DNA from: an uncultured Pseudomonadales bacterium
Lineage (GTDB): Bacteria > Pseudomonadota > Gammaproteobacteria > Pseudomonadales > Pseudohongiellaceae
DNA: 64,000 nt
Reading direction: 5' to 3'
NCBI GenBank assembly: GCA_947259995.1
Contig: CAMYOK010000002.1
Coordinates: forward strand, 536,881-600,880
The translations under genes and the position numbers were made by a program. This document shows, in pieces, positions 26,257 to 33,642 of this stretch; the stretch's first letter is position 1, and each line of letters begins with the position of its first letter. Under the pieces are notes generated by a model. The model saw only the letters and a program-made list of their open reading frames with translations. It did no database searches and had not been told where the DNA came from.

Positions 26257-26880
26257 ATGTTACATAAAGAGAAAGATGAAGAAGATATCGACGCTCTCCG
26301 CAGCGGTGACAAAGCAGCATTCACACGACTGGTGCAACGCTATCACCGTCCAATGCTCGTTATAGCCAGAGCAATTACCTCTGATGTTTGGGCCGAGGAA
26401 GTTCTACAAGAAGCCTGGGTCTCAATACACCGTGCACTGCCTCGCTTCGAGGGTCGATCTAGCCTACAGACTTGGCTGTACACCATCGTGCGCAATGAAG
26501 CTCGCACCAAACTCAGCAAAGAATCCCGATTTGTGTCACTCGAGAGTACTATTGGCAGCCACGAAGACACCATCGAGTCCTTAAATATGCAATTCAAAAA
26601 GGACGGCCACTGGCAAAACTCTCCCGCCAATTGGCACACAGACTCCCCTCTGCAACTCCTAGAACAGACCCAATTGCGCCACTGCATCGACAAGACCTTA
26701 AGTACGCTAAGCGCCGACCAATGTGCCGTATTTACGATGCGGGACCTGCAACAAATGGACTTACAGGAGATCTGTAACATTCTTGAGTTAAGTAACTCTA
26801 ATGTACGAGTGCTATTACACCGTGCCAGGCTAGGTTTGATGCAAGTAATAGATCGCTATCAGGAGACAGGAACATGTTGA
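26257..26880 (+). CDS. ECF-type RNA polymerase sigma factor (second locus)
   Basis: A 207-residue ECF sigma factor with region 2 (TSDVWAEEVLQEAWVSIHRALPRFEGRSSLQTWLYTIVRNEA) and region 4 (MDLQEICNILELSNSNVRVLLHRARLGL). An interdomain linker of about 50 residues is long for the family. No good ribosome binding site precedes the ATG at 26257. The anti-sigma gene overlaps its end by seven bases, and a TonB-dependent receptor follows. It probably activates its own operon. Confidence 0.9.
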   Translation: MLHKEKDEEDIDALRSGDKAAFTRLVQRYHRPMLVIARAITSDVWAEEVLQEAWVSIHRALPRFEGRSSLQTWLYTIVRNEARTKLSKESRFVSLESTIGSHEDTIESLNMQFKKDGHWQNSPANWHTDSPLQLLEQTQLRHCIDKTLSTLSADQCAVFTMRDLQQMDLQEICNILELSNSNVRVLLHRARLGLMQVIDRYQETGTC

Positions 26881-27113
26881 GTTGTCGTGATTTGGCCGAA
26901 AAGGCGAGCGACCACATAGAGAAAAAACTGACGTTTCGTCAGGCAGTGAGCTATCGGTTGCATTTACTGCTTTGCGGCTATTGCCGCAAATTCGTTCGCC
27001 ATCTAAAAACTACCATTGAGCTGAGCAATAATCTGCCAGAACCCGAACCACTCAGCCCTACTGAGGCTGAAAAGATTGCCACACAGACCTTCGACAAAGC
27101 CGATCAGGACTAG
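26874..27113 (+). CDS. Small soluble zinc-binding anti-sigma factor
   Basis: A 79-residue protein with Cys4, and His30-x3-Cys34-x2-Cys37 in HLLLCGYC, the ZAS zinc-binding pattern of anti-sigma factors. There is no transmembrane segment or signal peptide, so it should work in the cytosol, like redox or metal-responsive ZAS proteins. AGGAG lies eight bases before the ATG. The start overlaps the sigma gene stop, as expected for a sigma/anti-sigma pair. Confidence 0.8.
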   Translation: MLSCRDLAEKASDHIEKKLTFRQAVSYRLHLLLCGYCRKFVRHLKTTIELSNNLPEPEPLSPTEAEKIATQTFDKADQD

Positions 27114-27129
27114 TCTCTCGTTAACACTA

Positions 27130-27153
27130 AGGCCGGCATTGAAAACCCGGCCT
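27130..27153 (+). other. Stem-loop before the TonB-dependent receptor gene
   Basis: AGGCCGG (27130-27136) pairs perfectly with CCGGCCT (27147-27153) around a 10-base loop. No T run follows, so termination is unlikely. It lies in the gap between anti-sigma and receptor genes and could mark a processing or attenuation point in the operon. Confidence 0.45.
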
Positions 27154-27181
27154 CGATACTAACAACCAAAACAAGGACATT

Positions 27182-29629
27182 ATGATCTGCTCTCCCACTT
27201 TTTTCGCAAAAAAGCATCCACTTGCACTCGTTTGTAGCGTTCTTTTTTGCCCGCTAAGCGCGCAGGACTCGTTCGGCCAAGAAAATGATCCAATAGACAC
27301 CATTGTCGTCACGGGCAGCCGTAGCTTGGAACGCTCTATTTTAGAATCTCCAGTCCCAATCGACACTTTTACTGCTCAAGAGGTACTGGAATCGGGAGCC
27401 CTTGCAGGCGAATTGGGCGAGGCTCTCGCGACGTTAGTGCCATCGTTCAACTTTTTAAGACAGTCCAATTCTGGCACCTCAGACCATGTTAGAGCGGGCC
27501 AATTGCGGGGCATGAGCCCTGACCAGATGTTGGTACTAATCAATGGCAAGCGGCGCCATACATCCGCAGTGGTAAATAGCGAAACCAAGATTGGCCGCGG
27601 CACAGCCGCAGTCGACTTCAACACAATCCCCTTGAATGCGATTAATCATATCGAAGTCTTACGAGACGGCGCAGGCGCACAGTATGGCTCCGATGCGATC
27701 TCTGGTGTGGTGAATTTAATACTAGACAGGGAGTCGGTGCGGCCAGAGTTCAATATTAGCTACGGCGCCCATGTCACAGACTTTGAGGCAGTGGGCGAGC
27801 GAATTACCGATGGGCAAACTTTGTTATTCGATGGCACGACTGGCTTCGACATAGGCTCTAACGGTTTTCTCAATGCCGGCTTTGATCTAAAACAACGCAA
27901 GCCCACCAATCGTGCCGGTTTCGATCAACTGCCTTTTTTCTACCCGGCAACGCCAGCCAATTTGGCTGTACAGGGGCAACGCAATTACGCCAAAGGCGAT
28001 CCAGACGTGCAGGATGCCAACGTGTGGTTTAACTCGGAGCAATCACTAGGGTCTAGTATTATTTACGCGTTTGCCACTCTCGGCAGACGAGAAACCCAGG
28101 GCGCGACCTTCTTTCGCTACCCAGATGAATCTCGCAATATTACGAGCATTTATTCCAATGGTTACTTGCCAGTGACCGTCGGCGAGAATCACGATCACAG
28201 TTTAACTGCCGGCATTAGTAGTCGCATACAACAATGGACACTGGACAACAGTGCCACTTTTGGCGGTAATCGTTTCTCCTATGGCGCGAAGCACTCTCTG
28301 AATGCCTCCCTAGGCAGCGCAAGCCCAACGCAGTTTGACTCAGGAGAGTATTTACTTGATCAAGTGACTATCAACTCCGACCTTTCGCGCATCGATCCTT
28401 ATGATACGGCAGTAGGCACTTTATTTGTGGCCGCCGGTTTCGAGTATCGCAAAGAACGCTTTCAGACAAAATTAGGCGATGCCAGTTCTTGGCAAGCGGG
28501 TAGCTTTGATGGCGACATTGGCGCTCAGGGAGCGATAGGTTTATCCCCGAGCGACATCAGTAAAGAGAAACGCGAAGTGTACAGCGCCTATATCAACATC
28601 TCCGATCAAGTGAGCGAGCGTCTTTTGATTGACACCGCGGCTAGATTCGAACATTACAGCGATTTCGGCGACGAACTCACCGGCAAGGCAAGCTTCTTCT
28701 ACGAGCTTAACTCTAGTTACGGATTGCGCGGAGCGATATCCAACAGCCTGCGCGCACCCTCTTTGAGCCAGATAGGTTTTTCCGACCGCAGCACGAATTT
28801 TGGCGACAACCGCAGCCTCGTCAACACCGTCACCTTGCGCGTCGCCAATCCAGTGGCTCAATCACTTGGCGCACAAGCCCTGAGACCGGAGACTTCGCTC
28901 AATAAAAGCGTGGGCATCACGGCGCAGCTTGGCAACAGCGTCTCCTTCACGCTCGACGCATTTCGCATCGACGTTGATGACAGAATCACTCTCTCAGACC
29001 GACTATTTGGGCAAGCCTTGGTAGATTTTGTCGCAGCCCAAAGCGGTGGCGAAGGCATCGAATCCGTACGTTTCTTTACCAATGCGATCGACACCAAAAC
29101 CACCGGCCTCGACTTCACAATGACCCATGAGCGCCCGGTGCTCGCAGGAGAGTTAGCACTCACATTCGGCTATAGCTATGCGAAGACCACGATCGAAAAC
29201 ATTGCGCAAACGCCCGCTCAATTAAGTAATCTTGATAGCAGTTTTTTACTGATTGGGGTTGAGGAGATCAACACCATCGAAGAGTCCGCACCTAGACAGA
29301 AGGCAAGCCTACTTAGTAAATGGAGTAAACGCGATTTCAGTTTGATTAACCGCATCCATTATTTTGGCAGCGTTGTCAGAGTCTTTAATTTCGGTGGTGG
29401 GTTCGAACCGCGCCAGCGCTATGGCTCCGAAGTGTCGGTAGATTTAGAGGCTAACTGGCAGATGAGCAACACTCTCACTGTCACATTTGGCGTGAACAAT
29501 CTATTGGATGAATACGCTGATCTTTCCAGTGCCGATATCAATTATTTTGGCAATCTACCCCATGACGTGTTGTCACCTGTTGGAGATAGCGGGCGCTATT
29601 TTTATAGCAGCATGAACATGCGTTTTTAA
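27182..29629 (+). CDS. TonB-dependent outer-membrane receptor
   Basis: An 815-residue active importer. A signal peptide (about 1-33) is followed by a TonB box (DTIVVTG, 39-45), a plug domain (VPIDTFTAQEVLESG through LRGMSPDQMLVLINGKRRH and EVLRDGAGAQYGSDAISGVVNLIL), and a beta-barrel ending in MNMRF with the terminal Phe. The ligand is unknown; no siderophore or B12 feature is visible. AAGGA lies four bases before the ATG. It follows an ECF sigma/anti-sigma pair and precedes, by 18 bases, a ligase and an acyltransferase gene. Confidence 0.93.
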   Translation: MICSPTFFAKKHPLALVCSVLFCPLSAQDSFGQENDPIDTIVVTGSRSLERSILESPVPIDTFTAQEVLESGALAGELGEALATLVPSFNFLRQSNSGTSDHVRAGQLRGMSPDQMLVLINGKRRHTSAVVNSETKIGRGTAAVDFNTIPLNAINHIEVLRDGAGAQYGSDAISGVVNLILDRESVRPEFNISYGAHVTDFEAVGERITDGQTLLFDGTTGFDIGSNGFLNAGFDLKQRKPTNRAGFDQLPFFYPATPANLAVQGQRNYAKGDPDVQDANVWFNSEQSLGSSIIYAFATLGRRETQGATFFRYPDESRNITSIYSNGYLPVTVGENHDHSLTAGISSRIQQWTLDNSATFGGNRFSYGAKHSLNASLGSASPTQFDSGEYLLDQVTINSDLSRIDPYDTAVGTLFVAAGFEYRKERFQTKLGDASSWQAGSFDGDIGAQGAIGLSPSDISKEKREVYSAYINISDQVSERLLIDTAARFEHYSDFGDELTGKASFFYELNSSYGLRGAISNSLRAPSLSQIGFSDRSTNFGDNRSLVNTVTLRVANPVAQSLGAQALRPETSLNKSVGITAQLGNSVSFTLDAFRIDVDDRITLSDRLFGQALVDFVAAQSGGEGIESVRFFTNAIDTKTTGLDFTMTHERPVLAGELALTFGYSYAKTTIENIAQTPAQLSNLDSSFLLIGVEEINTIEESAPRQKASLLSKWSKRDFSLINRIHYFGSVVRVFNFGGGFEPRQRYGSEVSVDLEANWQMSNTLTVTFGVNNLLDEYADLSSADINYFGNLPHDVLSPVGDSGRYFYSSMNMRF

Positions 29630-29647
29630 TGGTCAAGAGGCAAGCAT

Positions 29648-30712
29648 GTGAAAACAAAAAGAAGCACCTCTTATTTTGAGTTCTGGCCATCCTGGATAAT
29701 TTATTCTCCAGTCGTATTGCAGTGGTTATGGCTTAGCTTACGGTACCGCTCCTTAACCCTGCCACTAATCGCTAACCCCGACATTCCCCTTGCTGGGATG
29801 GTCGGAGGATCGAAACATCAACTTATGGCGCAGGCCAGCGGGGCCTGCAAAGAAGCCTTGCTGCCTTGGGTAGCGCACACTAAATCCGCGGCTGCGCTTG
29901 CTCAACAGCTCGACGAGCTCCTAACGGCAGTACAGGCACAGAACATTCACCTTCCCTTTGTCTGCAAGCCCGACATGGGCTGTCGCGGCGCCGGCGTTAA
30001 ATTAATCCACAACAAAGAACAACTGGCAGATGTACTTAAGGCTTATCCCGTCGGAGCGGTACTTGTTTGCCAGCGGCTTGCACAGTTTGAACCAGAGGTG
30101 GGCGTTTTCTATGTGCGTCACCCTGACAAGCCGCAGGGTAAGATCGAATCATTGACCATCAAACATACCCCATTTGTGACCGGCGATGGGCACCACACTA
30201 TCGGTGAGTTAGTTGCGCTGGATGTACGCGCTGGACAACTATTGCACCTCTATCAAGACCGAAATCTGCAACAATGGAATACCGTGTTGCCAGCAGGCAC
30301 TACCCATAAGCTTCTATTCTCTGCAAGCCATTGCAGGGGCGCCGTGTTCGAAGACGCCCGCTCACTGATTACTCCTGAGTTAACTACGCGACTCAATGAG
30401 ATTATGTCCTGCCTCCCTAACTTCTACTATGGTCGACTCGACGTGAAATTCAAAGACATAGAGTCTTTGCAAAAAGGCAAATCGCTAGAGATTGTCGAGA
30501 TCAATGGGGCAAGCTCGGAGTCCATACATATCTGGGACAAAGACGCCAAACTAAGCGACGCCATTAAAACCCTTCTATGGCAGTATCGCACTCTATTCAA
30601 AATTGGCGCGTTTCATCGCAATGCAGGGCTCACCCCTCCTGGTATTCGTAAGCTTATTTCGCACTGGCAGTTAGAGCGACAACTCACTCGCTTCTATCCG
30701 GAGACAGACTGA
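29648..30712 (+). CDS. ATP-grasp ligase-like protein
   Basis: A 354-residue protein with ATP-grasp features: the ATP-binding Lys107 in FVCKPDMGCRGAGV (a P-loop-like glycine turn at 111-117), a central acid pair and the metal-binding EINGASSES near residue 285. The N-terminal stretch FEFWPSWIIYSPVVLQWLWL with LIANPDIPLAG is typical of an uncharacterised group often named after D-Ala-D-Ala ligase. Such enzymes join a carboxylate to an amine or thiol with ATP. The start is GTG. It is one base ahead of the acyltransferase gene, so a shared product is likely. The substrate is unknown. Confidence 0.78.
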   Translation: MKTKRSTSYFEFWPSWIIYSPVVLQWLWLSLRYRSLTLPLIANPDIPLAGMVGGSKHQLMAQASGACKEALLPWVAHTKSAAALAQQLDELLTAVQAQNIHLPFVCKPDMGCRGAGVKLIHNKEQLADVLKAYPVGAVLVCQRLAQFEPEVGVFYVRHPDKPQGKIESLTIKHTPFVTGDGHHTIGELVALDVRAGQLLHLYQDRNLQQWNTVLPAGTTHKLLFSASHCRGAVFEDARSLITPELTTRLNEIMSCLPNFYYGRLDVKFKDIESLQKGKSLEIVEINGASSESIHIWDKDAKLSDAIKTLLWQYRTLFKIGAFHRNAGLTPPGIRKLISHWQLERQLTRFYPETD

Positions 30713-30713
30713 T

Positions 30714-32459
30714 ATGAGCAGTAATCCTTTAGCATTGACAGGGCTCTCGACTCCGCTACGTTTTGTCATCAACAAGCTGTCAGCACTGGAAGTTCTCAAG
30801 GCCTGGTACGATGATTGGCTGGAGTCGCCCAAGGGAGACGCCGCCAGTTTCCTAGACTTTACTCTTGCCAAGGTTGGTGCACAGTTTTCTGTCAGCAACC
30901 CAGAGGCTCTAGCGCAGATCCCAAGCGACAAACCACTGATCATAGTTTCCAACCACCCGCTTGGGGCATTGGAAGGCATGCTTCTGAGCCGCCTGCTTTT
31001 GCACCACCGCCCCGACCTCAAGGTGCTCACCAATGAGTTATTACTTAGCTTCAAAGAGTTCAATGAGTTATTCATCGGTGTAGACGTCTTAAACCCCGAT
31101 AAACAGCAGATGAATGCGCGCGGCATGATGCAGGCAAGCAGACATCTCGCCAAAGGTGGAGCCCTCCTTATTTTTCCATCGGGGACTGTGTCGGTCCTCG
31201 ATGTAAAATCATGGTCGATTCGAGACGCACCATGGAAGTCCATCGTCGGTCGCTTGGCATTGAAGTACAAGGCGATGTGTCTACCGGTACACATCGAAGG
31301 GCGTAATAGCTGGGCTTTCTATTGCTCGGGCCTGATCCACAAGCGCTTACGCACACTATTATTACCTCGCGCAATGCTAGGCCAGCATCGCAAAAGCGTC
31401 ACGGCCAATATTGGGCAGTCTATAAATTTCGCAGAAACTAGTCTCGATACTCCCGACACGGCAACAGAGTATTTGCGCCTAGCCTGTGAGTTACTGGCCA
31501 AGAACAACACCTCTAGCGACGAGCTTGCAGCACAGCAAATTGCCCACCGCACGAGCGGTGACTCAGCGCGGCTCGCCGCGCAGTTCGCCACCTTGACTAA
31601 ACAACGAGTCGCGCAACAAGGCGCACTAGAGGTGTATAACGCTCCCTATGCCAAACTCGGTTGCATAGCCGAACAGCTAGCCCTAGTGCGTGAGCGCACG
31701 TTTAGGGCCGTCGGCGAAGGCACCGGCTTAGACATGGATGCCGATCGCTTTGACCCGCTCTATCGCCACATCCTGGTTTGGGATAAAGAAAAGCAACAGA
31801 TCGCGGGCGGCTATCGCGTCACTAGGGTCAGCAGCATGCTGAAAAAACACAACGTGAAGAGCCTGTATAGCAACTCTCTATTCCACTATGACGAACGTTT
31901 CATTAGCGCCCTTGGCGGCGCCATTGAAGTGGGGCGCTCTTTCGTATGTGCTGCCTATCAAGCAGATTCGCGCACCTTAGATTTACTGTGGCGCGGCTTA
32001 GGCAATATGATAGTGCGGCACCCAGATTGTCATACACTGTTTGGCTGCGTTAGCATCTCTAGTGCTTATTCACCCCTATTGCGTGCGGTGCTCAGCGAAA
32101 GCTTCCTCGCTAGCCATAGCGCTCCGGCACAGATGCGCACACTCGTCAAACCAGTGTCACCGTTTCGCTACAGCGCCAAATTTTGGAATATCGACACCAT
32201 CAATGCACTAGGCAGCATGGCCGCTATCAATAAACTATTGGGCAGTTCAAGGAGCGTGCACCGAGTACCGGTATTGATTCGCCATTATCTGGCTTTGAAT
32301 GGTAAGTTCATCGACTTTTCCGTCAACCGTGGTTTTAACAAATCACTCGACGGCCTGATCTTGGTCGACCTACGTAACGCACCGGCGCGCTATCTACGCC
32401 GCTATCTCGGCAATGAAGGGGCACAAGAATTCACTCAACGCTGGAGTCATATCTCATGA
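30714..32459 (+). CDS. Two-domain acyltransferase, OlsF-like (LPLAT plus GNAT)
   Basis: A 581-residue fusion. The N-terminal half is a PlsC/LPLAT acyltransferase with the catalytic His81 in SNHPLGALEGML and the substrate motif LLIFPSGTVS. The C-terminal half (about 310-500) is a GNAT-type N-acyltransferase of the OlsB class, with FRAVGEGTGLDMDADRFDPLYRHILVWD and AIEVGRSFV. This is the plan of OlsF, which makes ornithine lipids by N- and O-acylation in one protein. Assignment to that exact lipid is inference; the amine could be another amino acid. The stop overlaps the DinB-like gene in an ATGA. Confidence 0.8.
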   Translation: MSSNPLALTGLSTPLRFVINKLSALEVLKAWYDDWLESPKGDAASFLDFTLAKVGAQFSVSNPEALAQIPSDKPLIIVSNHPLGALEGMLLSRLLLHHRPDLKVLTNELLLSFKEFNELFIGVDVLNPDKQQMNARGMMQASRHLAKGGALLIFPSGTVSVLDVKSWSIRDAPWKSIVGRLALKYKAMCLPVHIEGRNSWAFYCSGLIHKRLRTLLLPRAMLGQHRKSVTANIGQSINFAETSLDTPDTATEYLRLACELLAKNNTSSDELAAQQIAHRTSGDSARLAAQFATLTKQRVAQQGALEVYNAPYAKLGCIAEQLALVRERTFRAVGEGTGLDMDADRFDPLYRHILVWDKEKQQIAGGYRVTRVSSMLKKHNVKSLYSNSLFHYDERFISALGGAIEVGRSFVCAAYQADSRTLDLLWRGLGNMIVRHPDCHTLFGCVSISSAYSPLLRAVLSESFLASHSAPAQMRTLVKPVSPFRYSAKFWNIDTINALGSMAAINKLLGSSRSVHRVPVLIRHYLALNGKFIDFSVNRGFNKSLDGLILVDLRNAPARYLRRYLGNEGAQEFTQRWSHIS

Positions 32460-32983
32460 TACGCACAGCTCTTAGCCAGGCATTAACCCAATGCACGGCC
32501 ATCCTTAATGAACTGGAAAAACTGCCACGTTCGCTCGCCGATAGCCTGTTTATCGAGGCGAATGTTGGGCGCCACATGCGTCACGTACTCGACCATGTAC
32601 TGGCCCTTAAAGAGGCCTGCACCACAGAGCTCGTTGATTACGATAAGCGCCATCGCGGCAATGCAGTTGAAACAGATCGTTTGCTAGCAAGCCAGCAGTT
32701 TTCTGTGCTCAATCTATGGCTGCAAACAGAGGATCTCGATGATCGAGCCCTCATAGTGGCCTCTGAGATCGATGGCGAGAAAAGCCATCGCATGAGGTTT
32801 GAGTCTAATTTGAATCGCGAAATTCTCTACATTATTAACCACACCATTCATCATGCTGCGCATATCAAACTGGCTTTGAGCAATTTCGGCATTGCGCTAC
32901 CCGATCACATCGGGATCGCCCCTGGCACTGCCAGTTTCAATCGCAGTTTGCGAAGCAATGCGGAATCGCAATGTGCACATTAA
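32456..32983 (+). CDS. DinB-like four-helix protein
   Basis: A 175-residue all-helical protein with the His pattern of the DinB/YfiT metal-binding fold: His40, His43 and His47 in GRHMRHVLDHVLAL, and a C-terminal cluster NHTIHHAAHIKL. Members are metal-dependent hydrolases or thiol transferases (bacillithiol, mycothiol and glutathione-type). The exact reaction here is unknown. It overlaps the upstream acyltransferase by four bases and the NRDE gene by 13 bases. Confidence 0.75.
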   Translation: MIRTALSQALTQCTAILNELEKLPRSLADSLFIEANVGRHMRHVLDHVLALKEACTTELVDYDKRHRGNAVETDRLLASQQFSVLNLWLQTEDLDDRALIVASEIDGEKSHRMRFESNLNREILYIINHTIHHAAHIKLALSNFGIALPDHIGIAPGTASFNRSLRSNAESQCAH

Positions 32984-33642
32984 CGGTATTTCCAAGCGCT
33001 CATGGACACATCGTGACTATGAACCGCGACGAGGCGAATGATCGTGCCGAGGCTGGCGAACACCTCAAATTCAATGGCCAGCAACTCGAACAATGGTGGC
33101 CTATCGATAGTGTGTCATCCGGCACCTGGTTTGGCTTGCGAGGAGATGGATTAGTGGCCGCCTTGTTGAACCGTTACCAGGGCCGTAGTGCCTCCCCAAT
33201 CACAAGCCGGGGCATTATCATTCCCACATTGTTTGCCGAGGCGCACAACGACTCTCTAGAGTGGATGATGAAACAGAACTGGGAGAAATTTGCGTCTTTT
33301 GACTTGGTACTGGTGCACAACAATGCCATCGCGCAATGCAGTTGGGACGATGGGCAACTACAGATTCATGAACACGCAAGGCACTCGCCATTTTTCTTGA
33401 GTTCCTCGTCTTTCGAATATGAGGAAAGTATGAGCGTGCGCCGGGCTGCCTTCGAGCGCTTCATTCAAGAGGCCGATGCATCCGACCCCCAAATGATACT
33501 AGAGGGCTTGCATCGAAAAGAAGACTTAGACAATCCTACTTTAAGTTTTATCATGCGTCGCCCTGGGCGGCGCACGAAAAGCATCGCGCAAGCCATAGCG
33601 ACATCTCAATCGCCATGGCATCGCTATATTCCGTTAAATTAA
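32971..33642 (+). CDS. NRDE/TANGO2-family protein
   Basis: A 223-residue protein with the family N-terminus MCTLTVFPS (Cys2 exposed after Met removal) and the name-giving NRDE motif in TMNRDEANDRAEAG. WWPIDSVSSGTWFG and LLNRYQG are also typical. Eukaryotic and some bacterial members have been linked to haem trafficking, but their biochemistry is not settled. It is the last gene of the plus-strand operon. Its TAA overlaps the stop of the convergent DUF5916 gene. Confidence 0.85.
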   Translation: MCTLTVFPSAHGHIVTMNRDEANDRAEAGEHLKFNGQQLEQWWPIDSVSSGTWFGLRGDGLVAALLNRYQGRSASPITSRGIIIPTLFAEAHNDSLEWMMKQNWEKFASFDLVLVHNNAIAQCSWDDGQLQIHEHARHSPFFLSSSSFEYEESMSVRRAAFERFIQEADASDPQMILEGLHRKEDLDNPTLSFIMRRPGRRTKSIAQAIATSQSPWHRYIPLN

